Origin: an uncultured Balneolaceae bacterium | GTDB lineage: Bacteria; Bacteroidota; Rhodothermia; Balneolales; Balneolaceae | NCBI GenBank assembly: GCA_938003885.1 | Contig: CALKWT010000026.1 | Location: 1 to 38,879, forward strand | Length of the DNA: 38,879 nt | Direction: 5' to 3' | Shown: positions 1 through 8,338 of the stretch, piece after piece | Layout: each line of letters opens with the position of its first letter | How positions within the stretch are numbered: position 1 is the first letter of the stretch | Notes under the pieces: generated by a model | Database searches by the model: none | Told to the model about the DNA's origin: nothing | What the model saw: only the letters and a program-made list of their open reading frames with translations | Position numbers and translations under genes: made by a program

Positions 1-230
1 GGATTGAATGCGATGCAGAGACTGCACGGCGAGCCTGTCCGGGTATCCGCCGGAGAGGGCCGTGCTCCTGAACCGACTCTGCAGGTTCTCGGCTTCCAGA
101 AGTGGAGCAGATGCACCAATGGCCGGCAGATGGGGTATGTGCCCTCTTTCTGCCGGCGGTAAGCAAACCCATGGCTGAGAAGCCGTCGGCTGGCTCTCTG
201 CCGGCAGATGATCTCCTCTGCGTCTTTCTA

Positions 231-2819
231 TTAGTTCATGGAAGCGCGGCTGATGGTGTCACCAAAAAAGAGCGCGTTCGCAAAGAGTTTGTTCTTTCCA
301 AACCAGAATGCTCTGAAGTTGGGAACATCGACAAAGCTGATGATACGTCCGCTCCCGTAGCCGCTTACAAAAGCAGAGACGGTGTTGGGAATCACTTCCA
401 GATTGCGGTCGGAAATATAGCCGCTCGCAAGCGGATCCTCAGTAAGGACCAGAGGCGCGGAGACATGATTCTCAGGCACTTCAAAAAAGCGTGTACTGTT
501 TCTGAAAATATGCATTGTATCACGCGTGTATCCGTAACTGAGCGGGTGGGATACATCAAGCGTAGCTTCGAAAATAGATCCGCCGATAACCTGAGCGCCG
601 GTTGCGCTGCTCAGAAGCGCATAAGGAGTACTTTTATCGACAACAAACTTCTCCTCCGGCTCCTTGTTCTTGATACTTAACAGATCCTGGTTCCTTGCCC
701 ACTCAATGGCACTCCGTTGCAGAATGAGTGTGCCACCTTTCTGCACCCATCGTTTGATCTCATTTACATTTTGTGAGGAGAGGTCCCCATAATTGCCGTT
801 GACCATGACCAGAGCCGTGTATCTGGATAAATCGGCCCTGGAGAGCTGATTTTTGTCGAGCATGGTGAGCGGAATCTGATAACGCTGATCGAGCTGATGC
901 CAGATTTCACCCACCTCCAGATTGCTGATGCCGCTGCCTGCCAGAATCGCCACGCTCGGCATTGTCAGGTTGTTCATATTGGGGCTTCCCAAATCAATTC
1001 CGGAGATGGAGAGGCCGGTGGAGAGATTATAAACAGGGACGCCATCTTCTGCAGCGGCCGTTTGTAGCAGGTCAAAAATCGTCTCCTCATCCACCTTGTC
1101 CTGAATCCCCAGGGGCACCAGAATAGTTCCGTATCCAAACTCTTTCTCTCCTTCCGCTGTTTGCACAGAAAAGGGGCGAGCCATCACTTTTGTACGCACT
1201 CCATGCTTCTGAAGGCGATAGAGCGCCCTTGGAGCGTAGTACTCATTCCACTCAAAAGCGTAGACATAAGAGCTTCTCCCGCCAATCACTGTGGCTTCAG
1301 GTAATTGCGGAGCTTCGACAAGGTCGCCCAGTAGGGCAGAGGAGTATTGACCGGATGAAAGCTCAGCATAGGGGAGGTTGAAAGCGTGGGAGAGGGTCCA
1401 GGTGGAGACATCGTAGAAGAGGCTGTCCTGAAATTCCGTAATCTCTTCAAACATCGACTTGATGAACCGGTATTCAGTCTGTTGGAGGGGAATAACAAAG
1501 GCCTTGTTCTGCTCAAACACCGTACCGTTGACTTCCAGATCCTCCGCCAGATGGTAGAGATCAACATTGTGGTGGGAGAGGAGATCTGCAAAGTGATAGT
1601 TGCGCCCGTTGTCATGCATATCTCCTACCACAATCGCTTTGATGGCGTCAGCTGCGGCTTCGTCTCGCATATCAGCGTAGTATGAGCGGCGGTATTCATG
1701 CAGATCCAGACGAAGGTCGAAGACAGCATCGACAGTAGAGAGAGAAGTGAGAAACTGATTTCGGATGGTAAACGGAAATTCGACCACACCGTTCACACTC
1801 TCTTGCGCATGACCGCGGGAGCTGGCCTGTTCAAACAGGATTCCGATGGTACCTAAAACATCCGGATAGGAAGAACCTTTTCCGTAATAGAAGTCATCAA
1901 AACCCTCTTTGGTATAGTAGAGGCTTTGAATTTCGTTGAGTGTCCGGGCATGATACTCTCCGATAGCAGCTGTCAACTCCTGATTGATCGCTGGTGTTCT
2001 GGGGTGGGTCCGTTCTGGTACGCCAGGCTGGAAAAAGTAGGTGGAGTTGGTACCCATCTCGTGCTGATCGGTGAGCACATGGGGGCGCCACTCCTGAAAT
2101 TTGTTGATACGGCCCCGGCTTTCGGGATGTTGAACCGGCATCCAGTCACGGTTCAGATCAAACCAGTAGTGGTTGGTTCTGCCGTTCGGCCACACTTCGT
2201 TGAACTCCCGGGAGACCGGATCGGTCACAGGGGTCGCACTTTTATGCATGTTCGCCCAGGTGGCAAAGCGATTCAGTCCATCGGGGTTAAAGGAGGGATC
2301 CAGAAGAATAATGGTGTTCTCCCGAATTTCATCCATGCGGGCACCTTCGCCTGCTACGAAGTGATATGCGGCCAGCATCGAAGCATTTGCGCCGCTGGGT
2401 TCGTTGCCATGGACACTATGGCCCAGGAGTACCACAGCTGGCATCTCCTCGATATTGGCACTTCCCGACCTGTCTGGATCGAGCAATGAGAGATGGTTTT
2501 CACGAATTGTTTCTATAGAATTCTGATTGGCTTCCGAAGTGATGGTCAGAAGCACGAGCGGTCGATTCTCGTAGGATCTGGCATACTTCTCGATTGTTAC
2601 ACGATCAGAAGCTTCAGCGAGAGCGTACATATATTGTACAAGTTTGTCGTGTGTGATGTGCCACTCACCCACCTCATGTCCGACCACCTGTTTTGGAGTC
2701 GGGATGGAGGGATTGTAGGAGACATCTTCCGGCAGATAGTAATCCAGTGTAACCTGAGAAAAAGCCAGCAGGGGAGAGGTGATCAGAACAAAGGTGAACA
2801 GAATAGCCTTCTTCAACAT
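231..2819 (-). CDS. Exported M14-family zinc carboxypeptidase with C-terminal GATase-like domain
   Basis: A secreted or periplasmic metallopeptidase of 862 residues. Residues 1-22 form a signal peptide ending in AFSQ. The M14 catalytic domain spans about 45-370. The first zinc motif is HGNE (His137, Glu140), followed by NPDG and DLNRDW motifs, the third zinc ligand in TDQHEMGTNS, and a catalytic Glu in GILFEQASSRG. All key residues are therefore present and the enzyme should be active. The roughly 450 remaining residues hold a Rossmann-like or GATase-like region, with VAILAGSGISNLEVG near 620 and LVMVNGNYGDLS near 670. This arrangement is common in large Bacteroidota and Balneolota M14 proteins. 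The likely role is digestion of extracellular peptides; the substrate cannot be told. It stands alone on the minus strand, with an ATG start at 2819. Confidence 0.9.
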   Translation of the reverse strand: MLKKAILFTFVLITSPLLAFSQVTLDYYLPEDVSYNPSIPTPKQVVGHEVGEWHITHDKLVQYMYALAEASDRVTIEKYARSYENRPLVLLTITSEANQNSIETIRENHLSLLDPDRSGSANIEEMPAVVLLGHSVHGNEPSGANASMLAAYHFVAGEGARMDEIRENTIILLDPSFNPDGLNRFATWANMHKSATPVTDPVSREFNEVWPNGRTNHYWFDLNRDWMPVQHPESRGRINKFQEWRPHVLTDQHEMGTNSTYFFQPGVPERTHPRTPAINQELTAAIGEYHARTLNEIQSLYYTKEGFDDFYYGKGSSYPDVLGTIGILFEQASSRGHAQESVNGVVEFPFTIRNQFLTSLSTVDAVFDLRLDLHEYRRSYYADMRDEAAADAIKAIVVGDMHDNGRNYHFADLLSHHNVDLYHLAEDLEVNGTVFEQNKAFVIPLQQTEYRFIKSMFEEITEFQDSLFYDVSTWTLSHAFNLPYAELSSGQYSSALLGDLVEAPQLPEATVIGGRSSYVYAFEWNEYYAPRALYRLQKHGVRTKVMARPFSVQTAEGEKEFGYGTILVPLGIQDKVDEETIFDLLQTAAAEDGVPVYNLSTGLSISGIDLGSPNMNNLTMPSVAILAGSGISNLEVGEIWHQLDQRYQIPLTMLDKNQLSRADLSRYTALVMVNGNYGDLSSQNVNEIKRWVQKGGTLILQRSAIEWARNQDLLSIKNKEPEEKFVVDKSTPYALLSSATGAQVIGGSIFEATLDVSHPLSYGYTRDTMHIFRNSTRFFEVPENHVSAPLVLTEDPLASGYISDRNLEVIPNTVSAFVSGYGSGRIISFVDVPNFRAFWFGKNKLFANALFFGDTISRASMN

Positions 2820-3113
2820 AAAGTGAGAATTTAATTGAACTTTAAGTGCTCATCTATAGTAATGAATTCCCTGTGTAGGATACAACCCGATATTGGATAA
2901 ATGATGCAACAAAATGACACATTAGGACTGCTTATGGCTCTGAATCAATCATCGGGACTGTCTGAAGAGATCAATTCGGGAAAAACATCTCGCTTGAAAA
3001 GCCGGGTGAGTGTGAGGAGTTTGACAGAGCCCGGGGCCACTCGTGCCATCTGTTGTAAGCGATATGGGAATCTGGCAGTGGCCGAACCAATGAGATCATG
3101 CTACTGCCGGCAG

Positions 3114-3779
3114 TTAACCTGTACTTCCGTACACCACGTAACTTTTGGTTACGCCCCAAAACTTCTCTTTGTAAAGATGCCCTTTCTCAAACAGGCTGTG
3201 TAACTCAACAGCCGAAAGAAGTTGGATCTGGGAGAGTTCCTCCAGGATTCTTTCCCTGTCAAAACTCCATTTTTTGAAATGGGAGTAGGGCCATCGGATA
3301 GCGATCTCTTTTTTCAGATATTCCGGCATGAATTGGAAAAAGGGAAAAAGAAAATGGGGCTCTACCGGGAAATATTTGTTGGGTGTTTGCACCCAGTAGG
3401 ACTTTCCCACCCGCTGTACTTCATCTGCAAAAAGTAACTGATTTTTTCTGTTGCCCACATGTTCGATCACGCTGTTGGAGTAGACGACGTCAAACTCATT
3501 CTTCTTGTACATATTCATGTCGAGTGCATTGCCCTTGACACAGGCCAAACCTGCCTCCAGGTCGCCCTTCTTTGGTTGATGAAGATTCAGGAGGGTCACA
3601 TTCTTTTCGAGTCCGGTGCCTATCCAGGTCTGGCTTGTACCTCCAACATCGAGGATCCGGGTGCCCTGTTGTACAGATAGCTTTTTCAGAAAAATCGAAA
3701 ATCGTCTTCTCCTCAACTTTGAGCTGACGGAACTCTCAAGGTGGTTATCTGTGAGTTTATTAAAGACTGAATGGAACAA
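3114..3779 (-). CDS. Class I SAM-dependent methyltransferase
   Basis: A small cytoplasmic Rossmann-fold methyltransferase of 221 residues. Motif I is ILDVGGTSQTW near residue 40. The acidic post-motif II region reads GNALDMNMY, and FDVVYSNSVIEHVGN is the typical motif of the Methyltransf_11/25 group. The C-terminal half, with YWVQTPNKYFPVEPHFLFP, resembles methyltransferases found near glycan or lipid genes, but the substrate is unknown. There is no ATG. The frame opens just after an in-frame TAA and the first usable start is TTG at 3779, so the true start is uncertain. It is an orphan gene between the peptidase and argH, with about 100 bases separating it from argH. Confidence 0.8.
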   Translation of the reverse strand: MFHSVFNKLTDNHLESSVSSKLRRRRFSIFLKKLSVQQGTRILDVGGTSQTWIGTGLEKNVTLLNLHQPKKGDLEAGLACVKGNALDMNMYKKNEFDVVYSNSVIEHVGNRKNQLLFADEVQRVGKSYWVQTPNKYFPVEPHFLFPFFQFMPEYLKKEIAIRWPYSHFKKWSFDRERILEELSQIQLLSAVELHSLFEKGHLYKEKFWGVTKSYVVYGSTG

Positions 3780-3882
3780 GTACGCAGATATAAATGGTTG
3801 ATATCGTTACCCCGGGATTCAGGCCATTAAAAAGCAGAATGGTTCAATAAACATAGAGAAAATTATTCAGAGGAGAGAATCG

Positions 3883-5184
3883 TTATTCGTCGTTATTCAG
3901 AGTTAACAGGGCGAAATCTACATTGCCGGGTGAACCGGTCTGAGTGAACTCCTCCATCAATCCACTGACAGTAAGCTGGTTCACCAGCGCCGGATTCTCT
4001 TTCACTCTTCGATAGGCATCACGGAACGTCATCCCCTCATTTTTCACAAGCAAGTTGGCAGCTTCCGCAGCAAAGAGCTCATGGGTACACGCCTGCTGAA
4101 GGCTCTCCCGGTCAGGCTGCATATGTTCTACCAGAATAATGGCAGCTTCCAGCATCGCTTCTGTCTTCTGAAAAGCCTTTAATACGGGCTCTTTGGTCAG
4201 CTGAAGATCTCTGTGGTAGCCACTCCCGGTATTCATGGCAATTCCCTGAAGTGTAGCCGCGCACCCTAAAAGTTCTGAATGTCCTCCACGGATCAGTTCG
4301 GCCAGATCGGGGTTCTTTTTCTGCGGCATGATGGAAGATCCGGTACAAACCACCGGATCCAGATCAAAATAGGGTTGGGATGTGCTGCTGAAATGGATCA
4401 CATCGGCTGCAAATCGGTTCAGAATAGTGGTGATCCCAGCCAGGTATTGCACAAGTTGCAACTCTGTCATCCCACGGGAGAGCTGAGCTGTGGCAGCACT
4501 CGCCATAGGGGCGTCAAAACCTAGCTCTGCCGCCTCAAACTCGCGATCAATGGCAAGGGAGGTTCCAAATCCGGCCGCCGTCCCCAGAGGAGAACGAGAG
4601 AGCAGGGCAGTGACTCCCGCCGAAGCCGATGCCTGCAGAACCAGAAGCTCTGCATAACCCGGAGCACAGAGATCTACACTACTCAGCATCGCTTTACGTG
4701 TATGGGTAAAGCCCGGCATGGGAACCTTGTTGTTGTCTTTAGCCATCTGAACCAGAGCTTGGACACATCTGTCTAGAAGCTCCAATATGCGGCCCATTGC
4801 GGACTTTTCATAAAGGCGCATAGCCGTCAGAACCTGATCGTTTCGTGAACGCCCTGTATGGATCTTTTTACCCAGATCCCCCAGTTTATCTACCAGATAA
4901 TTTTCGATGGCTGTGTGCATATCTTCATCCGAAACCCGAATTTCAAAATTTCCCGCCTGCCACAGAGTACGAATCTCTGACAGCCCGTCGAGCAGGCTCA
5001 TCAGCTCTTCTTCAGTGAGAATACCCGCCCTTTGCAAGGCTCTTGCGTGAACTTTCGAAGCCTTGATATCGAATGGAACCAGTGCCTGATCCAGCCTGTA
5101 ATCCTCACCGACGGTAAACGCCTCGACCTTCTTAGCTATTTCTGATTGGGATTCCGAAGTACCTTTTTGCCAGAGTTTAGACAT
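3883..5184 (-). CDS. argH: Argininosuccinate lyase
   Basis: Catalyses the last step of arginine synthesis, splitting argininosuccinate into arginine and fumarate in the cytoplasm. The protein is 433 residues, a little short of the usual 450-470. It carries the fumarase/aspartase-superfamily signature GSSIMPQKKNPD near residue 275, with the catalytic Ser loop intact. The N-terminal HTGRSRNDQV motif near 112 and TRKAMLSSVD, in place of the usual TH-Q-AQP block, are also visible. It is the third gene of the minus-strand arg operon, 212 bases behind argG. That is an unusually long gap for this operon. It has an ATG start at 5184 and no clear Shine-Dalgarno sequence. Confidence 0.96.
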   Translation of the reverse strand: MSKLWQKGTSESQSEIAKKVEAFTVGEDYRLDQALVPFDIKASKVHARALQRAGILTEEELMSLLDGLSEIRTLWQAGNFEIRVSDEDMHTAIENYLVDKLGDLGKKIHTGRSRNDQVLTAMRLYEKSAMGRILELLDRCVQALVQMAKDNNKVPMPGFTHTRKAMLSSVDLCAPGYAELLVLQASASAGVTALLSRSPLGTAAGFGTSLAIDREFEAAELGFDAPMASAATAQLSRGMTELQLVQYLAGITTILNRFAADVIHFSSTSQPYFDLDPVVCTGSSIMPQKKNPDLAELIRGGHSELLGCAATLQGIAMNTGSGYHRDLQLTKEPVLKAFQKTEAMLEAAIILVEHMQPDRESLQQACTHELFAAEAANLLVKNEGMTFRDAYRRVKENPALVNQLTVSGLMEEFTQTGSPGNVDFALLTLNNDE

Positions 5185-5396
5185 CGATTTGTATTGGTTT
5201 GAAATAAGATTTAAGGCGCACTTTTTAATTGAATTATCCTACCGCTGCCGTATAGTGTGGGATGGCCACTGTTCTCAATGACAGGTGTGGAGCGATTCGG
5301 GACACTCTGCTCGGTTACTCCCGGAGAGCCTGCCATCAGGCTGGCCCTGCCGGGACCGTTGCATCGTTCCCCGGGTTCGAACTGTATTTCGTTTCC

Positions 5397-6656
5397 TTAC
5401 TCGCTGACTGTCTTCTTCAGCTGGTAAGCTGTTTTCTGAGGAAGATTCCACAGCTCAATAAACCCTGAAGAGGCATTCTGGTTAAATGCCGCAGATTTAT
5501 TGAAGGTGGCCAGGTTCTCATCAAACAGGGAGTAGGGGGAGCTGAGTGCTACCACGTCACAGTTTCCTTTATAGAGTTTAACAGTCACCTCGCCGGTTAC
5601 TTTTTTATTCTGTTCAGTAATATAGGCCCGGATATTATCCATGACCGGCTCATAGTATTTAGCGCCATAGAGCAGGTAAGCCCATTTCTGATCCATCAAA
5701 GTTTTTAGCTCATTTTCTTCCCGGGTCGAGACCAGCTGTTCCAGATTTTTATGAGCCTGAATGAGGATATGAGCCGCAGGGTTCTCATAGATGCCCCGCA
5801 CTTTCAGCCCGACAATACGATCTTCAATCAGGTGAAAAACACCCACTCCATGTTCTCCCCCCAGTTCATTCAGTTTGTAGATGATCTCTTTCCGTGGGAG
5901 GTTCTTTCCGTTGATGGAGAACGGTTTTCCTTTTTCAAATCCTATGGTAACGAGCTCCGCTTTATCAGGAGCATTTTCAGGTGTATTGCTCCATTTCAAG
6001 ATGTTCTCCAGCGGCGGAATCAGTTCAGGATTCTCAATTTCACCCCCTTCCCCGGTGTTTGCCCACATGTTTTCATCATAAGAGTAGGGGCTCTTTTTGG
6101 TCTGCTCTACAGGAATACCGTGTTTGTGAGCATAAGCAATTTCCTCTTCCCGGCCCATTCCCCATTCACGTACCGGCGCGATGATTTTGAGTTCAGGATT
6201 CAACGTGGTGATGTAGCTCTCAAACCGGACCTGATCATTTCCCTTTCCGGTACAGCCGTGCGCGATCACCTCACAGCCATACTCTTCGGCAACCTTTACA
6301 GCTACCTCCGAAATCATCACACGCCCCAGCGGGCATCCCAGGGCGTACCCTCCCTGATAGTCGGCATTGGCGATGACCGCTTCCGTGCAGAGTTCAGCAA
6401 ACTCATCCGTTGCATCGTAGACGATCACATCTTTGGCACCCAGACGAATCGCTTTCTCCTTAATGGCATCCAGATTATCTGCCTTCTGGCCAATATTAAT
6501 TGTGAGCGCAATAACCTCACACTCATACTCTTCCTGTATCCATTTGAGCATCACGCTTGTATCAAGTCCGCCGGAGTAGAGAAGCAGACAGGTGTTGAAA
6601 GTGCCTTTATGCGCTTCGTGGGAGGCAACTTTTTGATAGGTAGTTTGTTGGTTCAT
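5397..6656 (-). CDS. argG: Argininosuccinate synthase
   Basis: ATP-dependent ligation of citrulline and aspartate to argininosuccinate, in the cytoplasm. The protein has 419 residues. The PP-loop ATP-binding motif YSGGLDTSVML lies near residues 28-38. HGCTGKGNDQVRFE follows near 135, and the aspartate/citrulline region SPYSYDENMW near 190. The N terminus has about 24 extra residues before the PP-loop strand compared with many homologues. The gene lies 49 bases downstream of argF, so the two are surely co-transcribed. After its TAA stop the same frame stays open for about 60 codons into the argG-argH gap (see findings). Confidence 0.97.
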   Translation of the reverse strand: MNQQTTYQKVASHEAHKGTFNTCLLLYSGGLDTSVMLKWIQEEYECEVIALTINIGQKADNLDAIKEKAIRLGAKDVIVYDATDEFAELCTEAVIANADYQGGYALGCPLGRVMISEVAVKVAEEYGCEVIAHGCTGKGNDQVRFESYITTLNPELKIIAPVREWGMGREEEIAYAHKHGIPVEQTKKSPYSYDENMWANTGEGGEIENPELIPPLENILKWSNTPENAPDKAELVTIGFEKGKPFSINGKNLPRKEIIYKLNELGGEHGVGVFHLIEDRIVGLKVRGIYENPAAHILIQAHKNLEQLVSTREENELKTLMDQKWAYLLYGAKYYEPVMDNIRAYITEQNKKVTGEVTVKLYKGNCDVVALSSPYSLFDENLATFNKSAAFNQNASSGFIELWNLPQKTAYQLKKTVSE

Positions 6657-6705
6657 GAATTTGTGAATTAATGGGTTCTATGTAAAGTGGTTGGTGCCTG
6701 AAAGC

Positions 6706-7677
6706 TCAGGCAGATTGGGATGTGGCTTTGGGCCAGTAGTTTTCTTTTACCGACTCATTCAGAAGCAGGGCAAATACAGATTTGGAGACGATCATCCTGT
6801 TTTTTGCCTGTTGATACACCCAGGAGTTTTCGTGATCAATGATCTCATCTGTGACTTCCACCCCCCGGTGAGCAGGAAGGCAGTGCATAAAGCCGGTATG
6901 CTTTTCCGCTTTCGAGAAGAGCTCGCCATTTACCTGGAATAACTCGAAATGTTTGATTTTCTCCTCATAGAGATGCTCCTCTCCCATGGAGATGAAGGTG
7001 TCGGTGTAGATAACATCACAATTTGAGACAGCCTCTTCCGGCTTTTCAAAGAGAGTGAATGAGCCTCCATACTGCTCTGAAAGTTGTTTGAAGTGAGCGA
7101 GCTGCTCCTCATTCCAGTTGTAATTTTCGGGGCCGGAGAACCGCATATGATGGCCCAGGGTGAGGGCAATCTCAGAGAGGCTGTAAGATACGTTATTGGC
7201 ATCGCCAACAAATGTAATTGTGACTTTTTTATCGCTGCCAAGATTTTGCCAGATCGTCAGCATATCAGCCAGCGCCTGCATGGGGTGATGCAGGTTGCAG
7301 AGTGCATTGACGACGGGAATCGACCCTGTCCGGCTCATTTTTCTGAGGGTGTTGTGTGCAAAAACCCGTCCGAAGATGGCATCGCACCACTGGGAGACAT
7401 TAATGATGGCATCCTTCAGGGATTCCCGTGATGTAAAGGGGACGGCCTTCCCGTTGGCAAGAAGGAGGTCCGGGTTGATGTGAATCACATTCCCGCCAAG
7501 CTGGTTAATAGCAGCTTCCGTGCCCACTTTTGTCCGGAGAGATGGTTTTTCAAAAACGAAGCCAATATTCTTTCCATGCAGAAGAGGTTCGGTCGATTCT
7601 GACAGTTCTTCACTCAGGTTCAGTATCGCAAGAATTTGTGCAGCATCTAGTTCGCCGATGGTTAATAAGTGGTTCAT
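6706..7677 (-). CDS. argF: Ornithine carbamoyltransferase
   Basis: Transfers the carbamoyl group of carbamoyl phosphate to ornithine, giving citrulline. The protein has 323 residues from the ATG at 7677. The carbamoyl-phosphate loop is FEKPSLRTK, a Leu variant of the usual STRT. The ornithine-side motifs are HPMQALADMLTI and FMHCLPAHRGVEVTDE. The HCLPAHRG form fits ornithine rather than N-acetylornithine transcarbamylase, whose motif usually reads HCLPVRR. A longer frame with a TTG at 7752 exists, but it would begin inside the terminator U-tract and adds non-family residues. The gene opens the operon argF-argG-argH and is preceded by an arginine-codon leader and terminator, so it is expected to be attenuated by arginyl-tRNA supply. 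Confidence 0.94.
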   Translation of the reverse strand: MNHLLTIGELDAAQILAILNLSEELSESTEPLLHGKNIGFVFEKPSLRTKVGTEAAINQLGGNVIHINPDLLLANGKAVPFTSRESLKDAIINVSQWCDAIFGRVFAHNTLRKMSRTGSIPVVNALCNLHHPMQALADMLTIWQNLGSDKKVTITFVGDANNVSYSLSEIALTLGHHMRFSGPENYNWNEEQLAHFKQLSEQYGGSFTLFEKPEEAVSNCDVIYTDTFISMGEEHLYEEKIKHFELFQVNGELFSKAEKHTGFMHCLPAHRGVEVTDEIIDHENSWVYQQAKNRMIVSKSVFALLLNESVKENYWPKATSQSA

Positions 7678-7750
7678 GGGTATTGAGGTTGTATTATGTT
7701 GAAAATGAAGAAAATGGGGTGGGTTCAGGACTTGCCGGTCAGGCAGAAAC

Positions 7751-7784
7751 AAAAAAAGCCCCGATTTGGTAGGAATCGGGGCTT
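7751..7784 (-). terminator. Intrinsic terminator (attenuator) in the arg operon leader
   Basis: Read on the minus strand, AAGCCCCGATT and AATCGGGGCTT form a perfect 11-bp stem around a 7-base loop, followed by a run of seven U (7757-7751). It lies after a short Arg-rich ORF and 73 bases before the argF ATG. It therefore sits inside the 5' leader rather than at an operon end. The only upstream minus-strand gene, ending at 7947, could read into it, but the paired antiterminator strand makes an attenuator the better reading. Confidence 0.92.
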
Positions 7785-7828
7785 GTGATACGTCCTTTGT
7801 AGATAAACTACACTCTGATCACACGCCC
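7779..7828 (-). promoter_or_regulatory. Antiterminator pairing segment of the arg attenuator
   Basis: The leader stretch at 7828-7818, spanning the last codons and stop of the leader ORF (GGGCGTGTGAT), is complementary at 10 of 11 positions to 7789-7779 (ATCACAAGCCC). The second segment is the 5' arm of the terminator with its flank. Forming this helix would destroy the terminator. The GGGCG at its start can instead fold back on CGCCC inside the Arg codons (7824-7836, 5 bp, 3-base loop). In addition, 7877-7869 (AAACTACAC, at the leader start) pairs perfectly over 9 bp with 7813-7805, a helix incompatible with the antiterminator. The pairings are seen directly; their use in regulation is inferred. 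Confidence 0.8.
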
Positions 7829-7881
7829 AAAGGGCGGCGACGGCGAAGTGAAGATGGTAGCATAAGGTGTGTAGTTTTCAT
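7819..7881 (-). CDS. argL: Arginine-rich leader peptide of the arg operon
   Basis: A 20-codon ORF begins with ATG at 7881 and ends with TGA at 7819. It reads MKTTHLMLPSS, then Leu, four Arg and PLGV. The four Arg codons CGC-CGT-CGC-CGC occupy 7845-7834. It is followed by mutually exclusive RNA helices and a terminator, then argF. This matches the general design of amino-acid operon leader peptides (his, trp, leu), here tuned to arginine. A ribosome slowed at the Arg codons would cover the CGCCC segment, leaving GGGCGTGTGAT free to form the antiterminator. There is no strong Shine-Dalgarno sequence, as usual for the Bacteroidota group. The symbol argL is only descriptive. Confidence 0.85.
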   Translation of the reverse strand: MKTTHLMLPSSLRRRRPLGV

Positions 7882-7904
7882 AATGAAATTAAGTTACCAG
7901 CTTT

Positions 7905-7932
7905 CAGATATAAGATGCAAGTTTATTTTCAA
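7905..7932 (-). promoter_or_regulatory. Candidate promoter of the arg leader
   Basis: On the minus strand TATATCTG (7912-7905) matches the Bacteroidota -7 box TAnnTTTG at all but one position. A TTG lies 17 bases upstream (7932-7930). Transcription would start near 7898, about 17 bases before the leader ATG. The box overlaps the region just after the stop of the preceding gene. This is a pattern match only. Confidence 0.35.
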
Positions 7933-7946
7933 GCCGGGCTGATTTT

Positions 7947-8231
7947 CTACAGTACTCCCTCTTTCTTTGCAAGATGAAACATGGACTCGTGCAGATTGTC
8001 CCGATCCAGGTCTCCCCGGGCAATAAGGGAGCCGATCTCATCTCCCGTGAACATAAGCAGACAGCCGTTTTCCCGAAACTGCTGATCAATATTTCTGGGG
8101 TCCGTCAGTTGGAGGGAGGCCAGATCGATCCCGTCGGGCCGGATATTCCGGTCCACAAGACAGTAAAAGTGATCGATGGGTTCTTCGCCAAACTCAAAGG
8201 TCTGGAGCATGGTTTGATCAAGTTTTATCAT
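7947..8231 (-). CDS. Conserved-looking hypothetical protein, 94 residues
   Basis: I do not recognise the family. The 94-residue product is soluble, without signal peptide or membrane segment. It begins MIKLDQTMLQTFEFG and has an acidic middle (DRNIRPDGIDLASLQLTDP) and a mixed-charge helical end (LIARGDLDRDNLHESMFHL). It starts with ATG at 8231. It lies between the HTH gene (107 bases upstream, same strand) and the arg leader (66 bases downstream), so it may share a transcript with the HTH gene. Amino-acid composition is normal for a real protein. A function cannot be given. Confidence 0.6.
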   Translation of the reverse strand: MIKLDQTMLQTFEFGEEPIDHFYCLVDRNIRPDGIDLASLQLTDPRNIDQQFRENGCLLMFTGDEIGSLIARGDLDRDNLHESMFHLAKKEGVL

Positions 8232-8338
8232 AGAAGCAGGGTAACAGGTTCTACTTGGCTTAGAAAGATACAGGTGAAAGTGGAAAGGTACACAGGGATT
8301 GTGTGAAAAAGATAAAGACTCGCCGGGGAAGTACCTCT

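Noticed and set aside
102..680. 192-residue plus-strand frame at the left edge
   Set aside because: It overlaps the 3' end of the M14 peptidase on the other strand and has the composition of a shadow frame; no family features.
5360..5385. GGGTTCGAACT, like a tRNA T-loop, in the argG-argH gap
   Set aside because: No matching acceptor, D or anticodon stems on either strand.
5751..6671. 306-residue plus-strand frame
   Set aside because: Antisense to argG over its whole length; Phe- and His-rich composition typical of a shadow.
7678..7752. Extended argF start (TTG at 7752)
   Set aside because: It would start within the U-tract of the attenuator and adds 25 residues not seen in the family; the ATG at 7677 fits.
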